Source of the DNA: Gammaproteobacteria bacterium
GTDB lineage: Bacteria > Pseudomonadota > Gammaproteobacteria > Steroidobacterales > SZUA-146
Length of the DNA: 7,978 nucleotides
Direction: 5' to 3'
NCBI GenBank assembly: GCA_013002925.1
Contig: JABDLQ010000140.1
Coordinates: forward strand, 1-7,978
The translations under genes were made by a program, and so were the position numbers. Shown one piece after another: positions 1 through 7,800 of the stretch (position 1 is the first letter of the stretch; each line of letters starts with the position of its first letter). The notes under the pieces were generated by a model. That model was not told the origin of the DNA, made no database searches, and was given only the letters and a program-made list of their open reading frames with translations.

Positions 1-1695
1 GACTGGGTTGCCTTGAGTAATAAAAATGCGCAGATCGTGCTCGAGATTTTTGCCAAATACGGGCCTGAGGCTGCAGCCAGTCTGGGCGTCGACGGACTTG
101 ATGAAGAAATTTTTGATTTGAACCCAAAGATCTATGAGCGCTCCATGGCCGACACTCGCAAGGTACTGAAACAATTGCAAAAGCGTCACGACAAGGAAGA
201 CCATCCGATTGTTCAACAGGATTTAAAAATATTAATCAAATCGCTGAACGACAATTTAATATCTAGCGAGCTGGACCGGGAAAACATGCTGCCCTACTTT
301 AATATGACGCAGACTATATTTCGGGGAACCCGGGCACTGCTCGATCCGCAGATTCCAAAAGAGCGCTACCCGGCCGTGATTACCCGACTGAAGCGGTATG
401 CCGGCATGGAACGCGGATATAAGCCAATTACCGAGCTTGCCAAGGCCCGTACCCGGGAACGCTTTAAAGTGAAAGGCTTGACCGGTCCTTATAAGGGCGA
501 AGTAGAACAGGACCTCGAGCGGGCCCAGACTTTTATCACTGGAATCGAAAAGCTGCTGACCGATAATGATCTCGACGGCTGGCAGCCAGCGTGGACTAAC
601 CTAAAGCAGCAACTCACGGACTACAACGACTGGGTACGGGCAGAAATCCTGCCGCGCGCGCGGGCTGACTTTCGCCTGCCGGCCGTGATGTATCAGGATG
701 CATTGAAAAACTGGGGCGTGGACGCCTCTCCACAAGACCTGATTCAGATGGCAACCGCCGGCTACATGGACATTCGCAATGAAATGGTGGCGCTCGCACC
801 TTTGGTCGCAAAGCAAAAAGGCTATGAAACCAATGATTACCGAACCGTCATCCGCCGCCTGAAGGAGGAGACTGTCAATGGCGACCAGCTATTGCCCTAT
901 TACCGCAGTGTGCTGGGCGAGCTTGAAGAAATTATAGAGACTCATCAACTGGTGACTTTGCCGGAAAGGGAGGCGGGTATACGGGTTGCCAGCGCAGCGG
1001 AAACTGCGGCCCAACCGGCAGCACATCTGGACATTCCCCGACTGATCGGCAATACGGGTGAATTTCCGGAATTTGTGATTCCGCTACTGGAACAAAATGA
1101 AGATGGCAGTTGGCCACAAAGTGACGACTCCTACAAAGCCGGGGCCTGGACACTGACTGCACATGAAGCACGTCCGGGCCACGAATTGCAGTTTTCCAGC
1201 ATGCTGGAAGGCGGCGTATCAATCACACGAGCCGTGTTTGCATTTAACAGTGCGAATGTCGAAGGCTGGGCACTGTATGCCGAAGCAATCGCCAAACCCT
1301 ACATGCCGCTTGACGCACAAATGATCTCATTGCAATACCGGCTGGCCCGCGCAGCCCGCATGTATTTGGATCCGATGTTGAATCTGGGACTAATCACACC
1401 GGCTGAAGCCAAGCGGATTCTACTCGAGGATGTCGTACTTGGAGAGACCTGGGCGCAAAACGAAATCGAACGGTACACGTATCGAATGCCCGGCCAGGCG
1501 ACTGCCTACTACTACGGATATATCAATTTGCAAGCATTACGCACGCAGACCGAGCTTGCTTTACCGGATGAATTCGATGCACGGTCATTTCACGACTTTA
1601 TCCTGGCACAGGGATTGCTACCCCCGGATATTTTGCGCCAGGCGGTCATGGAAAACTACGTGCCGTCGCGCCAAAACAAGGCTGCAATGAACTAG
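1..1695 (+). CDS. DUF885 family protein, putative metallopeptidase-like enzyme (5' partial)
   Basis: The reading frame is open to the left edge (GAC TGG GTT GCC precede a TTG at 13), so the true start and any export signal lie outside; 564 codons are visible. DUF885 proteins are usually around 600 residues with an N-terminal signal or lipobox, so probably only that part is missing. Counting from the TTG as residue 1, the family hallmarks are HEARPGH at 384-390, EGWALYAE at 417-424 and YRMPGQ at 490-495, followed by AYYYG. The HExxPGH motif and the downstream glutamate resemble zinc-ligand arrangements of metallopeptidases, with two extra residues between the histidines compared with HExxH. 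Peptidase activity is inferred from family resemblance; the substrate is unknown. The gene ends with TAG at 1693-1695 and is closed by its own terminator, so it is not cotranscribed with the redox genes downstream. Family call strong, activity tentative. Confidence 0.9.
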   Translation, partial: DWVALSNKNAQIVLEIFAKYGPEAAASLGVDGLDEEIFDLNPKIYERSMADTRKVLKQLQKRHDKEDHPIVQQDLKILIKSLNDNLISSELDRENMLPYFNMTQTIFRGTRALLDPQIPKERYPAVITRLKRYAGMERGYKPITELAKARTRERFKVKGLTGPYKGEVEQDLERAQTFITGIEKLLTDNDLDGWQPAWTNLKQQLTDYNDWVRAEILPRARADFRLPAVMYQDALKNWGVDASPQDLIQMATAGYMDIRNEMVALAPLVAKQKGYETNDYRTVIRRLKEETVNGDQLLPYYRSVLGELEEIIETHQLVTLPEREAGIRVASAAETAAQPAAHLDIPRLIGNTGEFPEFVIPLLEQNEDGSWPQSDDSYKAGAWTLTAHEARPGHELQFSSMLEGGVSITRAVFAFNSANVEGWALYAEAIAKPYMPLDAQMISLQYRLARAARMYLDPMLNLGLITPAEAKRILLEDVVLGETWAQNEIERYTYRMPGQATAYYYGYINLQALRTQTELALPDEFDARSFHDFILAQGLLPPDILRQAVMENYVPSRQNKAAMN

Positions 1696-1744
1696 TTCGC
1701 TGCCGGAACACCAACTCCGGTCCTGGTACCACAATCGATATCCG

Positions 1745-1787
1745 CCCACACAGGCACTCAACGACCGGCGCCTGTGTGGGTTTTTTT
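1745..1787 (+). terminator. Intrinsic terminator of the DUF885 gene
   Basis: A perfect 11-bp stem (CCCACACAGGC at 1745-1755 pairing with GCCTGTGTGGG at 1770-1780) encloses a 14-nt loop and is followed at once by seven T residues (1781-1787). It lies 49 nt after the DUF885 stop codon and separates that gene from the redoxin/TlpA pair. Confidence 0.92.
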
Positions 1788-1927
1788 GCGCCGCATGATA
1801 ATTTCAGTCTGCACGCGTTGATATCTGAATGGCCTGTTTTGTACCCTCTGGAGTCTGGCAAGTGAACTCTGTACTCTGTTTGGCATCTTACACTTATGCT
1901 GCGACCTATTGACCCAACTGATATTTC

Positions 1928-1932
1928 AGGAG
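1928..1932 (+). promoter_or_regulatory. Ribosome binding site that sets the redoxin start
   Basis: AGGAG lies 5 nt upstream of the ATG at 1938. An in-frame ATG 42 nt further upstream (1896) has no comparable site and would place 14 extra residues before the signal peptide. The 1938 start is therefore preferred. Confidence 0.8.
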
Positions 1933-1937
1933 CGACG

Positions 1938-2606
1938 ATGACCACATCAACCCATACAAACCTTTACACCCGGCATTTTTTGCTGCCTGCCTTCCTGGCA
2001 ATTGTTTTAATCATCACCACCGGCACAGCCTCTGCCGGTGAATTTAACCAGGTCATCTCGATTGGTGATGCCATGCCGGCTTTTACAGAACTCCCGGGCA
2101 CCGACGGCAAAACACTTTCATCCGATGACCTGGATACCGATGTGGTTGTGCTTGTATCGCTGGCAAATCACTGCCCATGGGTGCGGGGCATGGATCAGGA
2201 TCTCGTAAAGCTTGTTGAGAGTTTTGCCGACAAAAGTGTCACTATCGTGGGCTTTAGTGTCAATCACCGCAAAGACGACCGGCTGGATGCCATGCGCAAA
2301 CATGCGAAAGAGTTCGGCTACAATTTTGCCTACGTGTTTGATGAGAGTCAGAACCTCGGCCGCGCGCTGGGTGCTGCCCGCACGCCAGAATATTTTGTGT
2401 TTAATAAAGAGCGAACCTTGCAGTACACAGGTGCTCTATATAACTCCCCAGCTAAAATGAATCGTGATGGCACAATTAAGTACACCAAAGGGACACCTTC
2501 AGAGTTTTATGTCAGCGATGCTATCGAGGCGCTACTGGCCGGACAGAGACCCGCTATAACTGAGACCAAAGCGCACGGCTGTTCCGTGAAGTACGAAACC
2601 ACCTGA
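1938..2606 (+). CDS. Exported redoxin (AhpC/TSA-like thioredoxin-fold) with single active-site cysteine
   Basis: This 222-residue protein starts with a Sec signal peptide: a hydrophobic core at about residues 14-28, then a likely cleavage after ASA at 31-33, so the mature protein is periplasmic. A thioredoxin fold follows: a strand (VVVLVSLA), the active-site segment NHCPWV with C79, a GFSVNHR segment, a helix, and the cis-proline segment RTPEYFVF (P150). The C-terminus carries ETKAHGCSVKYE with C215. Members of this redoxin group known to me usually have CNHCPYV at the active site and CTPDFF at the cis-proline. Here the first active-site position is alanine and the residue before TP is arginine, leaving C79 and C215 as the only cysteines. 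A two-cysteine mechanism between them, or thiol peroxidase-type chemistry, is possible but inferred. A TlpA-like gene starts 5 nt downstream. Fold confident, partner and reaction unknown. Confidence 0.88.
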   Translation: MTTSTHTNLYTRHFLLPAFLAIVLIITTGTASAGEFNQVISIGDAMPAFTELPGTDGKTLSSDDLDTDVVVLVSLANHCPWVRGMDQDLVKLVESFADKSVTIVGFSVNHRKDDRLDAMRKHAKEFGYNFAYVFDESQNLGRALGAARTPEYFVFNKERTLQYTGALYNSPAKMNRDGTIKYTKGTPSEFYVSDAIEALLAGQRPAITETKAHGCSVKYETT

Positions 2607-2611
2607 CGGTA

Positions 2612-3304
2612 ATGGAACCGCACGTGAAAGCACACGAGCGCCGAAATCACCGCGCCGGATTACGCCGGGCAGTCTCCCTGCATTTATTGGCTGCGCTTGT
2701 AACCATTACTCTTGCAGGCTGTTCTCCACAGCCGGCAGATTCACGCGACACGGTGTCGCGTGATACAAAATTAGCAAATGCGGCTGACCCAAGCTCTGCA
2801 AATGCCAACGTCAACGTCCAAAAAACAACTGCCCGGAGCGGTCAATCGACAACAGAAACTCCTGACACGCAAATGCAGCCGGTCTCCTTTGAGCAGTGGC
2901 AGACTATCCGCGCAGCGACAATACCGGCCATTCTGGTCGTTGACCTGTGGGCAAGCTGGTGCGTTCCGTGCCTGGAGCGATTTCCGGAAATGATCCGCAT
3001 GAGTCGCGAATATCGCAACCAGGGTGTGGAGTTCGTGTCCTTAAGCCTGGATGACCGGGATGACCCGGAGGGGATCGCTTTCGCTAACGAGTTCTTGCAT
3101 AAGAATAAACCGCCGTTTGCCAACTATTTTCTCGACGAGGACATTATCGATGGTTTTGAAAAAATCGGTATCCTGGGCATCCCGACCGTTGATATTTATG
3201 CCCGCGACGGCACACGTGCTTATCGCCTGACTGGAGACAACCCCAATGCTCAGTTTACTGAAGAGGATGTAGAAAACGCGCTGACAACGCTGCTTGCCAG
3301 ATGA
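2612..3304 (+). CDS. TlpA-like thioredoxin-fold lipoprotein
   Basis: The protein has 230 residues. A basic N-terminus and hydrophobic stretch lead to a lipobox, LAGC, with the lipidated cysteine at C37; serine at +2 favours sorting to the outer membrane. A polar linker rich in Ser, Thr, Ala and Asn spans about 38-90 and would hold the catalytic domain away from the membrane. The thioredoxin domain carries WASWCVPC (C117, C120) and the cis-proline segment GIPT (P191). C37, C117 and C120 are the only cysteines. The expected role is thiol-disulfide exchange in the periplasm, as in TlpA/ResA/CcmG relatives; no cytochrome-maturation gene is visible to specify a client. The ATG at 2612 lies 5 nt after the redoxin stop, suggesting translational coupling. 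A GTG at 2624, with GGA 7 nt before it, is an alternative start that shortens the long signal peptide by four residues. No clear terminator follows in the 51 nt before the convergent dipeptidase gene. Confidence 0.9.
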   Translation: MEPHVKAHERRNHRAGLRRAVSLHLLAALVTITLAGCSPQPADSRDTVSRDTKLANAADPSSANANVNVQKTTARSGQSTTETPDTQMQPVSFEQWQTIRAATIPAILVVDLWASWCVPCLERFPEMIRMSREYRNQGVEFVSLSLDDRDDPEGIAFANEFLHKNKPPFANYFLDEDIIDGFEKIGILGIPTVDIYARDGTRAYRLTGDNPNAQFTEEDVENALTTLLAR

Positions 3305-3355
3305 GGTGCAGGCCATGTGTCGGTCGGTTAGTCAGTTGCTGGAAGAGATGCTGCC

Positions 3356-4537
3356 TTAGCGATTGGGCAGATTGAGCATCAGAAAGCGGCGCACATTTTC
3401 ACCCATTACCAGACGGATCTCGCGTTCTGTGAAACCCGTGTCGACCATTTCCTGTGTGAGCTGGGCAAGATTTGAAGTGTCAAACGGGGTTTCTACCGTG
3501 CCGTCAAAGTCAGAGCCCAACGCGACATTCTGAATGCCCATCAGGTCTATGGCATAGCGTATCGTTCTTACAATGGCTGCAGGGGTTGCCTCACAGACGG
3601 CACCTGGCCAGTAGCCAACTCCGAGTAATGCGCCGTTGTCTGCTAACTCGCGCATGAGTTCGTCTGACAGGTTGCGCTGACTGTCACACGCACCACGCAG
3701 GCCGCCATGCGAAAGGATTACTGGACGGGTCGTCACAGCAAGCACGTCGCGCACCATTGCAGGTGAGGCATGCGCGACGTCGATGATGATGCCAAGCTGG
3801 TTCGAACGCTTGATTACTTTGCGACCAAATTCGCTTAGACCAGCGCCGGAGACGCCATGCAGGGAGCCACCGAGTTCATTATCAAAAAAATGGGTAAGCC
3901 CTGCAAATCGCAGACCCTGATCGAACAAGCGGTCAAGATTTTCGATGTCGCCCTCCAGAGGATGCGCTCCCTCGATCATGAACAACCCTGCGACCACCTT
4001 TTCCCCGCTCAGCCTGCGCTTAAGGTATTCAGCAAATTCTGCTTTGGAGCGAACCACAACGAGTTGCTCATCGCTGCGCTGTGCAAATCGGTCCAGTTTT
4101 TGCAATTGATAAACGGTGCGTTCGAACAAACTGTCCCAGGTGTGCAATGGCCACATACTCAAAACCGCCAGCAGCGTGATGTCATCGGACTCGGCAGTGT
4201 TACTGGCATAGTTAAGCCCTGACGGGCTTTTGGTTACGGCCGAAAACACTTGCACGGCAACGTTGCCCTCCTGCAGCCTGGGCAGATCAACGTGCCCGGT
4301 GCGACTGCGTTTCAATAAATCCCGCTTCCACAGCAGCGAATCGGCATGCAGGTCAGCGATGAAGAGACGCTGATGCAGCATTGCAATCTCAGGACGAATT
4401 TCTGGCAGTTCTGCGGAGCTCACCACATTCATTGAGCGTTCAACGTATCCCGGCAGAACCCAGTGGACCAATGCCAGCACAGCGAGCACCAACGTCACGG
4501 AGCCCCACACCAGTTTTTTCTTCACGGATGTATTCAT
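3356..4537 (-). CDS. Membrane-anchored M19 family dipeptidase (renal dipeptidase-like)
   Basis: The protein has 393 residues and contains the full M19 metal site: DLHAD (H64, D66), MIEGAHPL (bridging E189), DVAHAS (H256), LSHGG (H277) and GSDFDG (D343). H216 in LTHFFDN and R288 in SQRNLSD match substrate-binding positions of the family. M19 enzymes hydrolyse dipeptides, sometimes including D-amino-acid or beta-lactam-like substrates, with a binuclear zinc centre. The N-terminus has three lysines (6-8) and one hydrophobic segment (about 9-29) without an AxA cleavage site or lipobox, so it reads as an uncleaved anchor with the enzyme facing the periplasm. The ATG at 4535-4537 is the natural start because it includes the anchor; no good Shine-Dalgarno sequence precedes it. 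The gene is convergent with the TlpA gene and is separated from the receptor gene upstream by a terminator, so it should have its own promoter. Exact substrate unknown. Confidence 0.93.
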   Translation of the reverse strand: MNTSVKKKLVWGSVTLVLAVLALVHWVLPGYVERSMNVVSSAELPEIRPEIAMLHQRLFIADLHADSLLWKRDLLKRSRTGHVDLPRLQEGNVAVQVFSAVTKSPSGLNYASNTAESDDITLLAVLSMWPLHTWDSLFERTVYQLQKLDRFAQRSDEQLVVVRSKAEFAEYLKRRLSGEKVVAGLFMIEGAHPLEGDIENLDRLFDQGLRFAGLTHFFDNELGGSLHGVSGAGLSEFGRKVIKRSNQLGIIIDVAHASPAMVRDVLAVTTRPVILSHGGLRGACDSQRNLSDELMRELADNGALLGVGYWPGAVCEATPAAIVRTIRYAIDLMGIQNVALGSDFDGTVETPFDTSNLAQLTQEMVDTGFTEREIRLVMGENVRRFLMLNLPNR

Positions 4538-4643
4538 GTTTTTTATCTTAGGCGGGAAATCAGTCAGATACCAGACAACAAACCACTTGGGAATATAGTG
4601 GGAGCAACTTTTGACGCTGTCGAAAAAAAACCGTGCGGGCTCT

Positions 4644-4767
4644 GTCTCTGACTGAAAGACCAGCTGCTGCCACCGTCTCTGCCTGAAACACTAGCCACTG
4701 CCATCGCCTGTGCCTCAGGTACCAGCTACTACCCTCCTGTTTGCCTGACACACAGGTCAGGTAGCGC
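4644..4767. repeat. 31-bp imperfect tandem repeat, about 3.6 units
   Basis: The units are 4644-4674, 4675-4705, 4706-4736 and a decayed fourth from 4737, recognisable to about 4756. By hand alignment, units 1 and 2 share 25 of 31 bases, units 2 and 3 share 21 of 31, and unit 4 matches unit 2 at 13 of its first 17. The shared core reads roughly TCTGCCTGAAACACCAG followed by CTACTGCC. The period is not a multiple of three, so it does not encode a protein repeat. The array sits in the 295-nt gap between the dipeptidase and receptor genes, upstream of the dipeptidase start. A partial look-alike (TCAGATACCAG, 4564-4574) lies nearer that start but is out of register. Apart from this array and the terminator at 4784-4813, I see no gene or convincing promoter in the gap. 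Confidence 0.75.
4744..4761. repeat. Short inverted repeat at the end of the 31-bp array
   Basis: CCTGAC (4744-4749) and GTCAGG (4756-4761) form a perfect 6-bp inverted repeat around a 6-nt spacer, inside the degenerate fourth repeat unit. It could be a small hairpin or an operator-like dyad; its size alone does not separate it from chance. Confidence 0.35.
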
Positions 4768-4783
4768 GGATGGTGCAGCCCAT

Positions 4784-4813
4784 AAAAAAGGGCGGCCAAT
4801 GGCCGCCCTTTTT
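4784..4813 (-). terminator. Intrinsic terminator of the TonB-dependent receptor gene
   Basis: A perfect 8-bp GC stem, GGGCGGCC (4790-4797) pairing with GGCCGCCC (4801-4808), closes a 3-nt loop. It is flanked by six A residues (4784-4789) and five T residues (4809-4813), which extend the pairing to about 13 bp. Read on the minus strand the hairpin ends in six U residues and lies 20 nt after the receptor stop codon. The symmetry means it could also stop transcription arriving on the plus strand, but no plus-strand gene needs it here. Confidence 0.93.
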
Positions 4814-4832
4814 CTGGTTCTGCTGCGTACGT

Positions 4833-7800
4833 CTAGAAACTGTATTTTACACCCAGACGAATTTCCCACAACGATGCGCCGGTCGAGCGACGCTCGCCAC
4901 CAGGGGCATTGAAGTTCTGGAAAATATACTGGTTAGCCGCTGCGTCGTAATCAGCATCAACAATGTCCTCGATGCGCGGGAAACCGACTTCCTTCAGTAC
5001 ACCCCATTCGTCGTTAAACAGATTGCCAATGTTTTCGATAACGATGAAAGCAGAGGCCTTCTGTCCTTCCCGGAAACCAGGCAGTTCCTGCGACAACCGT
5101 ACGTCAAACTTGGTCCACCAGCCACTGTCAAATTCGTTTCGTGGCACGATTTGACCGCCATAACCGCTCAACCCAGCCCGATCAGCAAACGCAAAGAATG
5201 CTGCCTGATCAAAACCTGGATCAAAGCGCACGCGTGGATCCATCGCGCCGGTCGGCATATACAGCAAATGACGTCGGTCAATGCGGTCACCAAAAATGTC
5301 GCCATCGTCATTGGTAAACGAGTAGCTGTAGGGTCGGCCTTCGTTAGCACTGCCGAACACCGTTACGCGTGTATCCAGATCACGCCAGAAAGCTTTGCGA
5401 TAACCGGCCTTCAAAATAAAGCGCTGAGGAATCTGGTAATTGGAAATCGCACGCCCCGGATTGTTGGCATCAGAGACAGCATTATTGGCAAAATTGGAAA
5501 ATGCCACCGAGCTGGTCATCGGGCTTACATCTTCCGCTTCTACGTAAGAGTAACCAAACGTCCAGTCGAAGCCATTGTCATATTCCTTGCTCAGCGAAAA
5601 CGACACGGCTGTTTGCTTGCTGTCACCACCGCTGACATTACCCAGGATAAAATCCTGATTAAAATTTCGGCTCGAACAATTTGCGGCTGTCGGATTGACA
5701 CAATCCGGATCGGAGCGGTCGATGCTTCGATAAATGGGACGCCCGTCAGGTGCTGTATCTACCTGCGCCAAAGTCGCATCCCGAATAATTGCAGAATCCT
5801 GCCCCTTGGTCAGCAGGATGTCACCACTAAGGGTGTAGTCCGAACCCCAGATACCGGGCAGATCAAATCGATAGGTACCACCTAATGCGAACTTCCACTG
5901 TGACGGAATTTCAAAATCCGGCGCCATCGCATTTACCGAACTGTTTGCCGTGCCGGTAGCAACAAAATCCACAAATGCCTGTGGAATGTCGTAGCCCGGC
6001 CGACCCGCGCCTGACAACGGCACTGTAGGAGCACCCAGGAAGCGCGCATCCATAAGATTCGGTCCATTGAGGTCTGACAGGCCCACATTAAATTCACGCG
6101 CCTGAATCTGGGTGACCCCGTCGACCTGATAGTTATTTGTCAGCCAGACATTTGGGTTGCCGCCCGAGTACAGACCGATCCCACCCCTGACGCTAACGTC
6201 TTCAGTGAGATCCCAGTTAAATCCGAAACGCGGCTGAATCAGCCCTTCCCCATCGAAATTCGTCGCGTTGGTGAAACCATTACGAGCCATGAAATTGGCA
6301 TTTGCGGTCGGCAGATCGTCGCTGGTATACCAGTCGTAACGTAAGCCGAAGACCAACTGCAGGTCGTCACCTCTTAGCGACATTTCGTCCTGAACGTACA
6401 GCGTATTGATTTCATATTTGAGCGCCCCGGCGGCATCCTGCGGGTTGTTGGTGCCCGCCGCGTTGCCGTAATAGATATCGTCCGGACTCAGTGCTTCCAC
6501 TTTATCGATGCACAAATCCGGTTGTGCAGGACTACACTGTTCGTCAAAACGGTATTCACCAATACTGTGCTGCAAAAACAGGTTCGCAACATCCAGCGCT
6601 TCCCGCTCAAAACCACCTGAAATCACATGATTGTCCAGGCTGTATGAACCGGCCAATTTGAACGTCGTTGACTTGTAATCGAGTTTGTTGGACTGGCGCG
6701 AATCATCACCACCGACGAAAACGTTAGCCCGCGAAAAGATACCGTCCCCGTCAACGTCTGCATACGTTTCAATGCGAAACTCGGGAAACCCTACACCATT
6801 GCGGGTAACTTGCGAATTGTCGAGTTTTGCATGCCCGATGCGAACTTCAGTACTGAAATTGTCGTTCCAGTCGGAAAACAGGTTGGCTGAATATGCATTC
6901 AGCTCTGCACCACGCTGGTAAAAATGGTTTGAAAACTCATACTCGTCATCATCGCCGTCAGACGTTGTCAGGTTGACCCCGTCATTGAAATTGTAGGTCA
7001 GGTTAGCGCGATGCTGATCATTGACGTTCCAGTCAAGCTTGATCAGATATTTCTCATCTTCCACCGGTGCGTTGGTGATCCGTGCACCAGGATCATAGTT
7101 ATAAACATTACGCATAATGGTATCAATACGGGCCAACTGGGCGGCAGTTACCCCCTCGACTGGTCGCCCACACGCCTCATCAGCACCGCAGCGATCAAAG
7201 GAATCTGACGTTTCGTCATTTTGATAAGCGGCAAAGAAAAACAACTTGTCTTTAATGATCGGGCCACCAATCGCAAAACCGTAGCGTTTTTCATTAAAGT
7301 CACCCGGCGGAATAATCGTGTCTTCCAGGCCACCACCAATAAAGTCATCGGAGGTGTAATCGAAAAATACGGAGCCATGAAACTCGTTGGTACCGGATTT
7401 GGTTACCGCATTGATATTACAGGCCGTAAAGCCGCCGTACTGCACGTCAAACGGAGCCAGTTCCACAGCGACCTGCTGAATGGCATCGTACGGGAACGGC
7501 ATACGTTGGGTCGGATAACCGTTGCGATTTAGTCCAAAGTTATCGTTGAGCTTAATGCCGTCGACAGTCAGGCTGTTATATCTTGAACTTGCACCGTTAC
7601 ACTGGATGCCGTCAACATCGGCCTCATCAATGTAGATACGTGGATCGATGCGAATCAGGTCATTGATATCCCGGTTCACCGCAGGAGCGTTTTCCAGATC
7701 ATCCAGGCTGAAACCGGTGGCAGGCCCGATGGCGACCGGCGCGCCACGCGCAGCAATCGCCGTCACCGTGACTTCCTCCATGGTGACATCGCCAAGGGTC

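Noticed and set aside
1818..1847. Candidate promoter before the redoxin gene (TTGATA, 18 nt, TACCCT)
   Set aside because: The -35 match is good but the -10 matches only three of six positions. A promoter must lie somewhere in 1788-1937, but this one cannot be supported.
1846..1886. Short direct repeats of CTCTG and TGGCA upstream of the redoxin gene
   Set aside because: The matches are only 5 nt with irregular spacing, within what chance gives in this sequence.
1896..1937. Upstream ATG as the redoxin start
   Set aside because: It lacks a ribosome binding site and adds 14 non-signal residues; the ATG at 1938 has AGGAG at a 5-nt spacing directly before a good signal peptide.
3305..3355. Search for a terminator between the convergent TlpA and dipeptidase genes
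   Set aside because: No stem followed by a T tract is visible on either strand in these 51 nt.
3857..4222. A 121-codon plus-strand frame inside the dipeptidase gene
   Set aside because: It is the codon-aligned antisense shadow of a clearly coding M19 gene.
4580..4630. Candidate minus-strand promoter for the dipeptidase, with TATATT-like -10 and TTCGAC-like -35
   Set aside because: The spacing is about 21 nt and the -35 is weak, so it is not convincing.
4560..4799. A 79-codon minus-strand frame in the gap between the receptor and dipeptidase genes
   Set aside because: It spans the terminator stem and the 31-bp repeat array, whose period is not a multiple of three. The product is a Trp/Arg/Gln-rich string with no domain, and there is no ribosome binding site.
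4770..5885. A long open frame (371 codons) on the plus strand, opposite the receptor gene
   Set aside because: It is codon-aligned with the receptor gene on the opposite strand, so it stays open simply because the receptor avoids TTA, CTA and TCA codons there. It starts before the terminator hairpin and reads through it, and its product has no recognisable domain.
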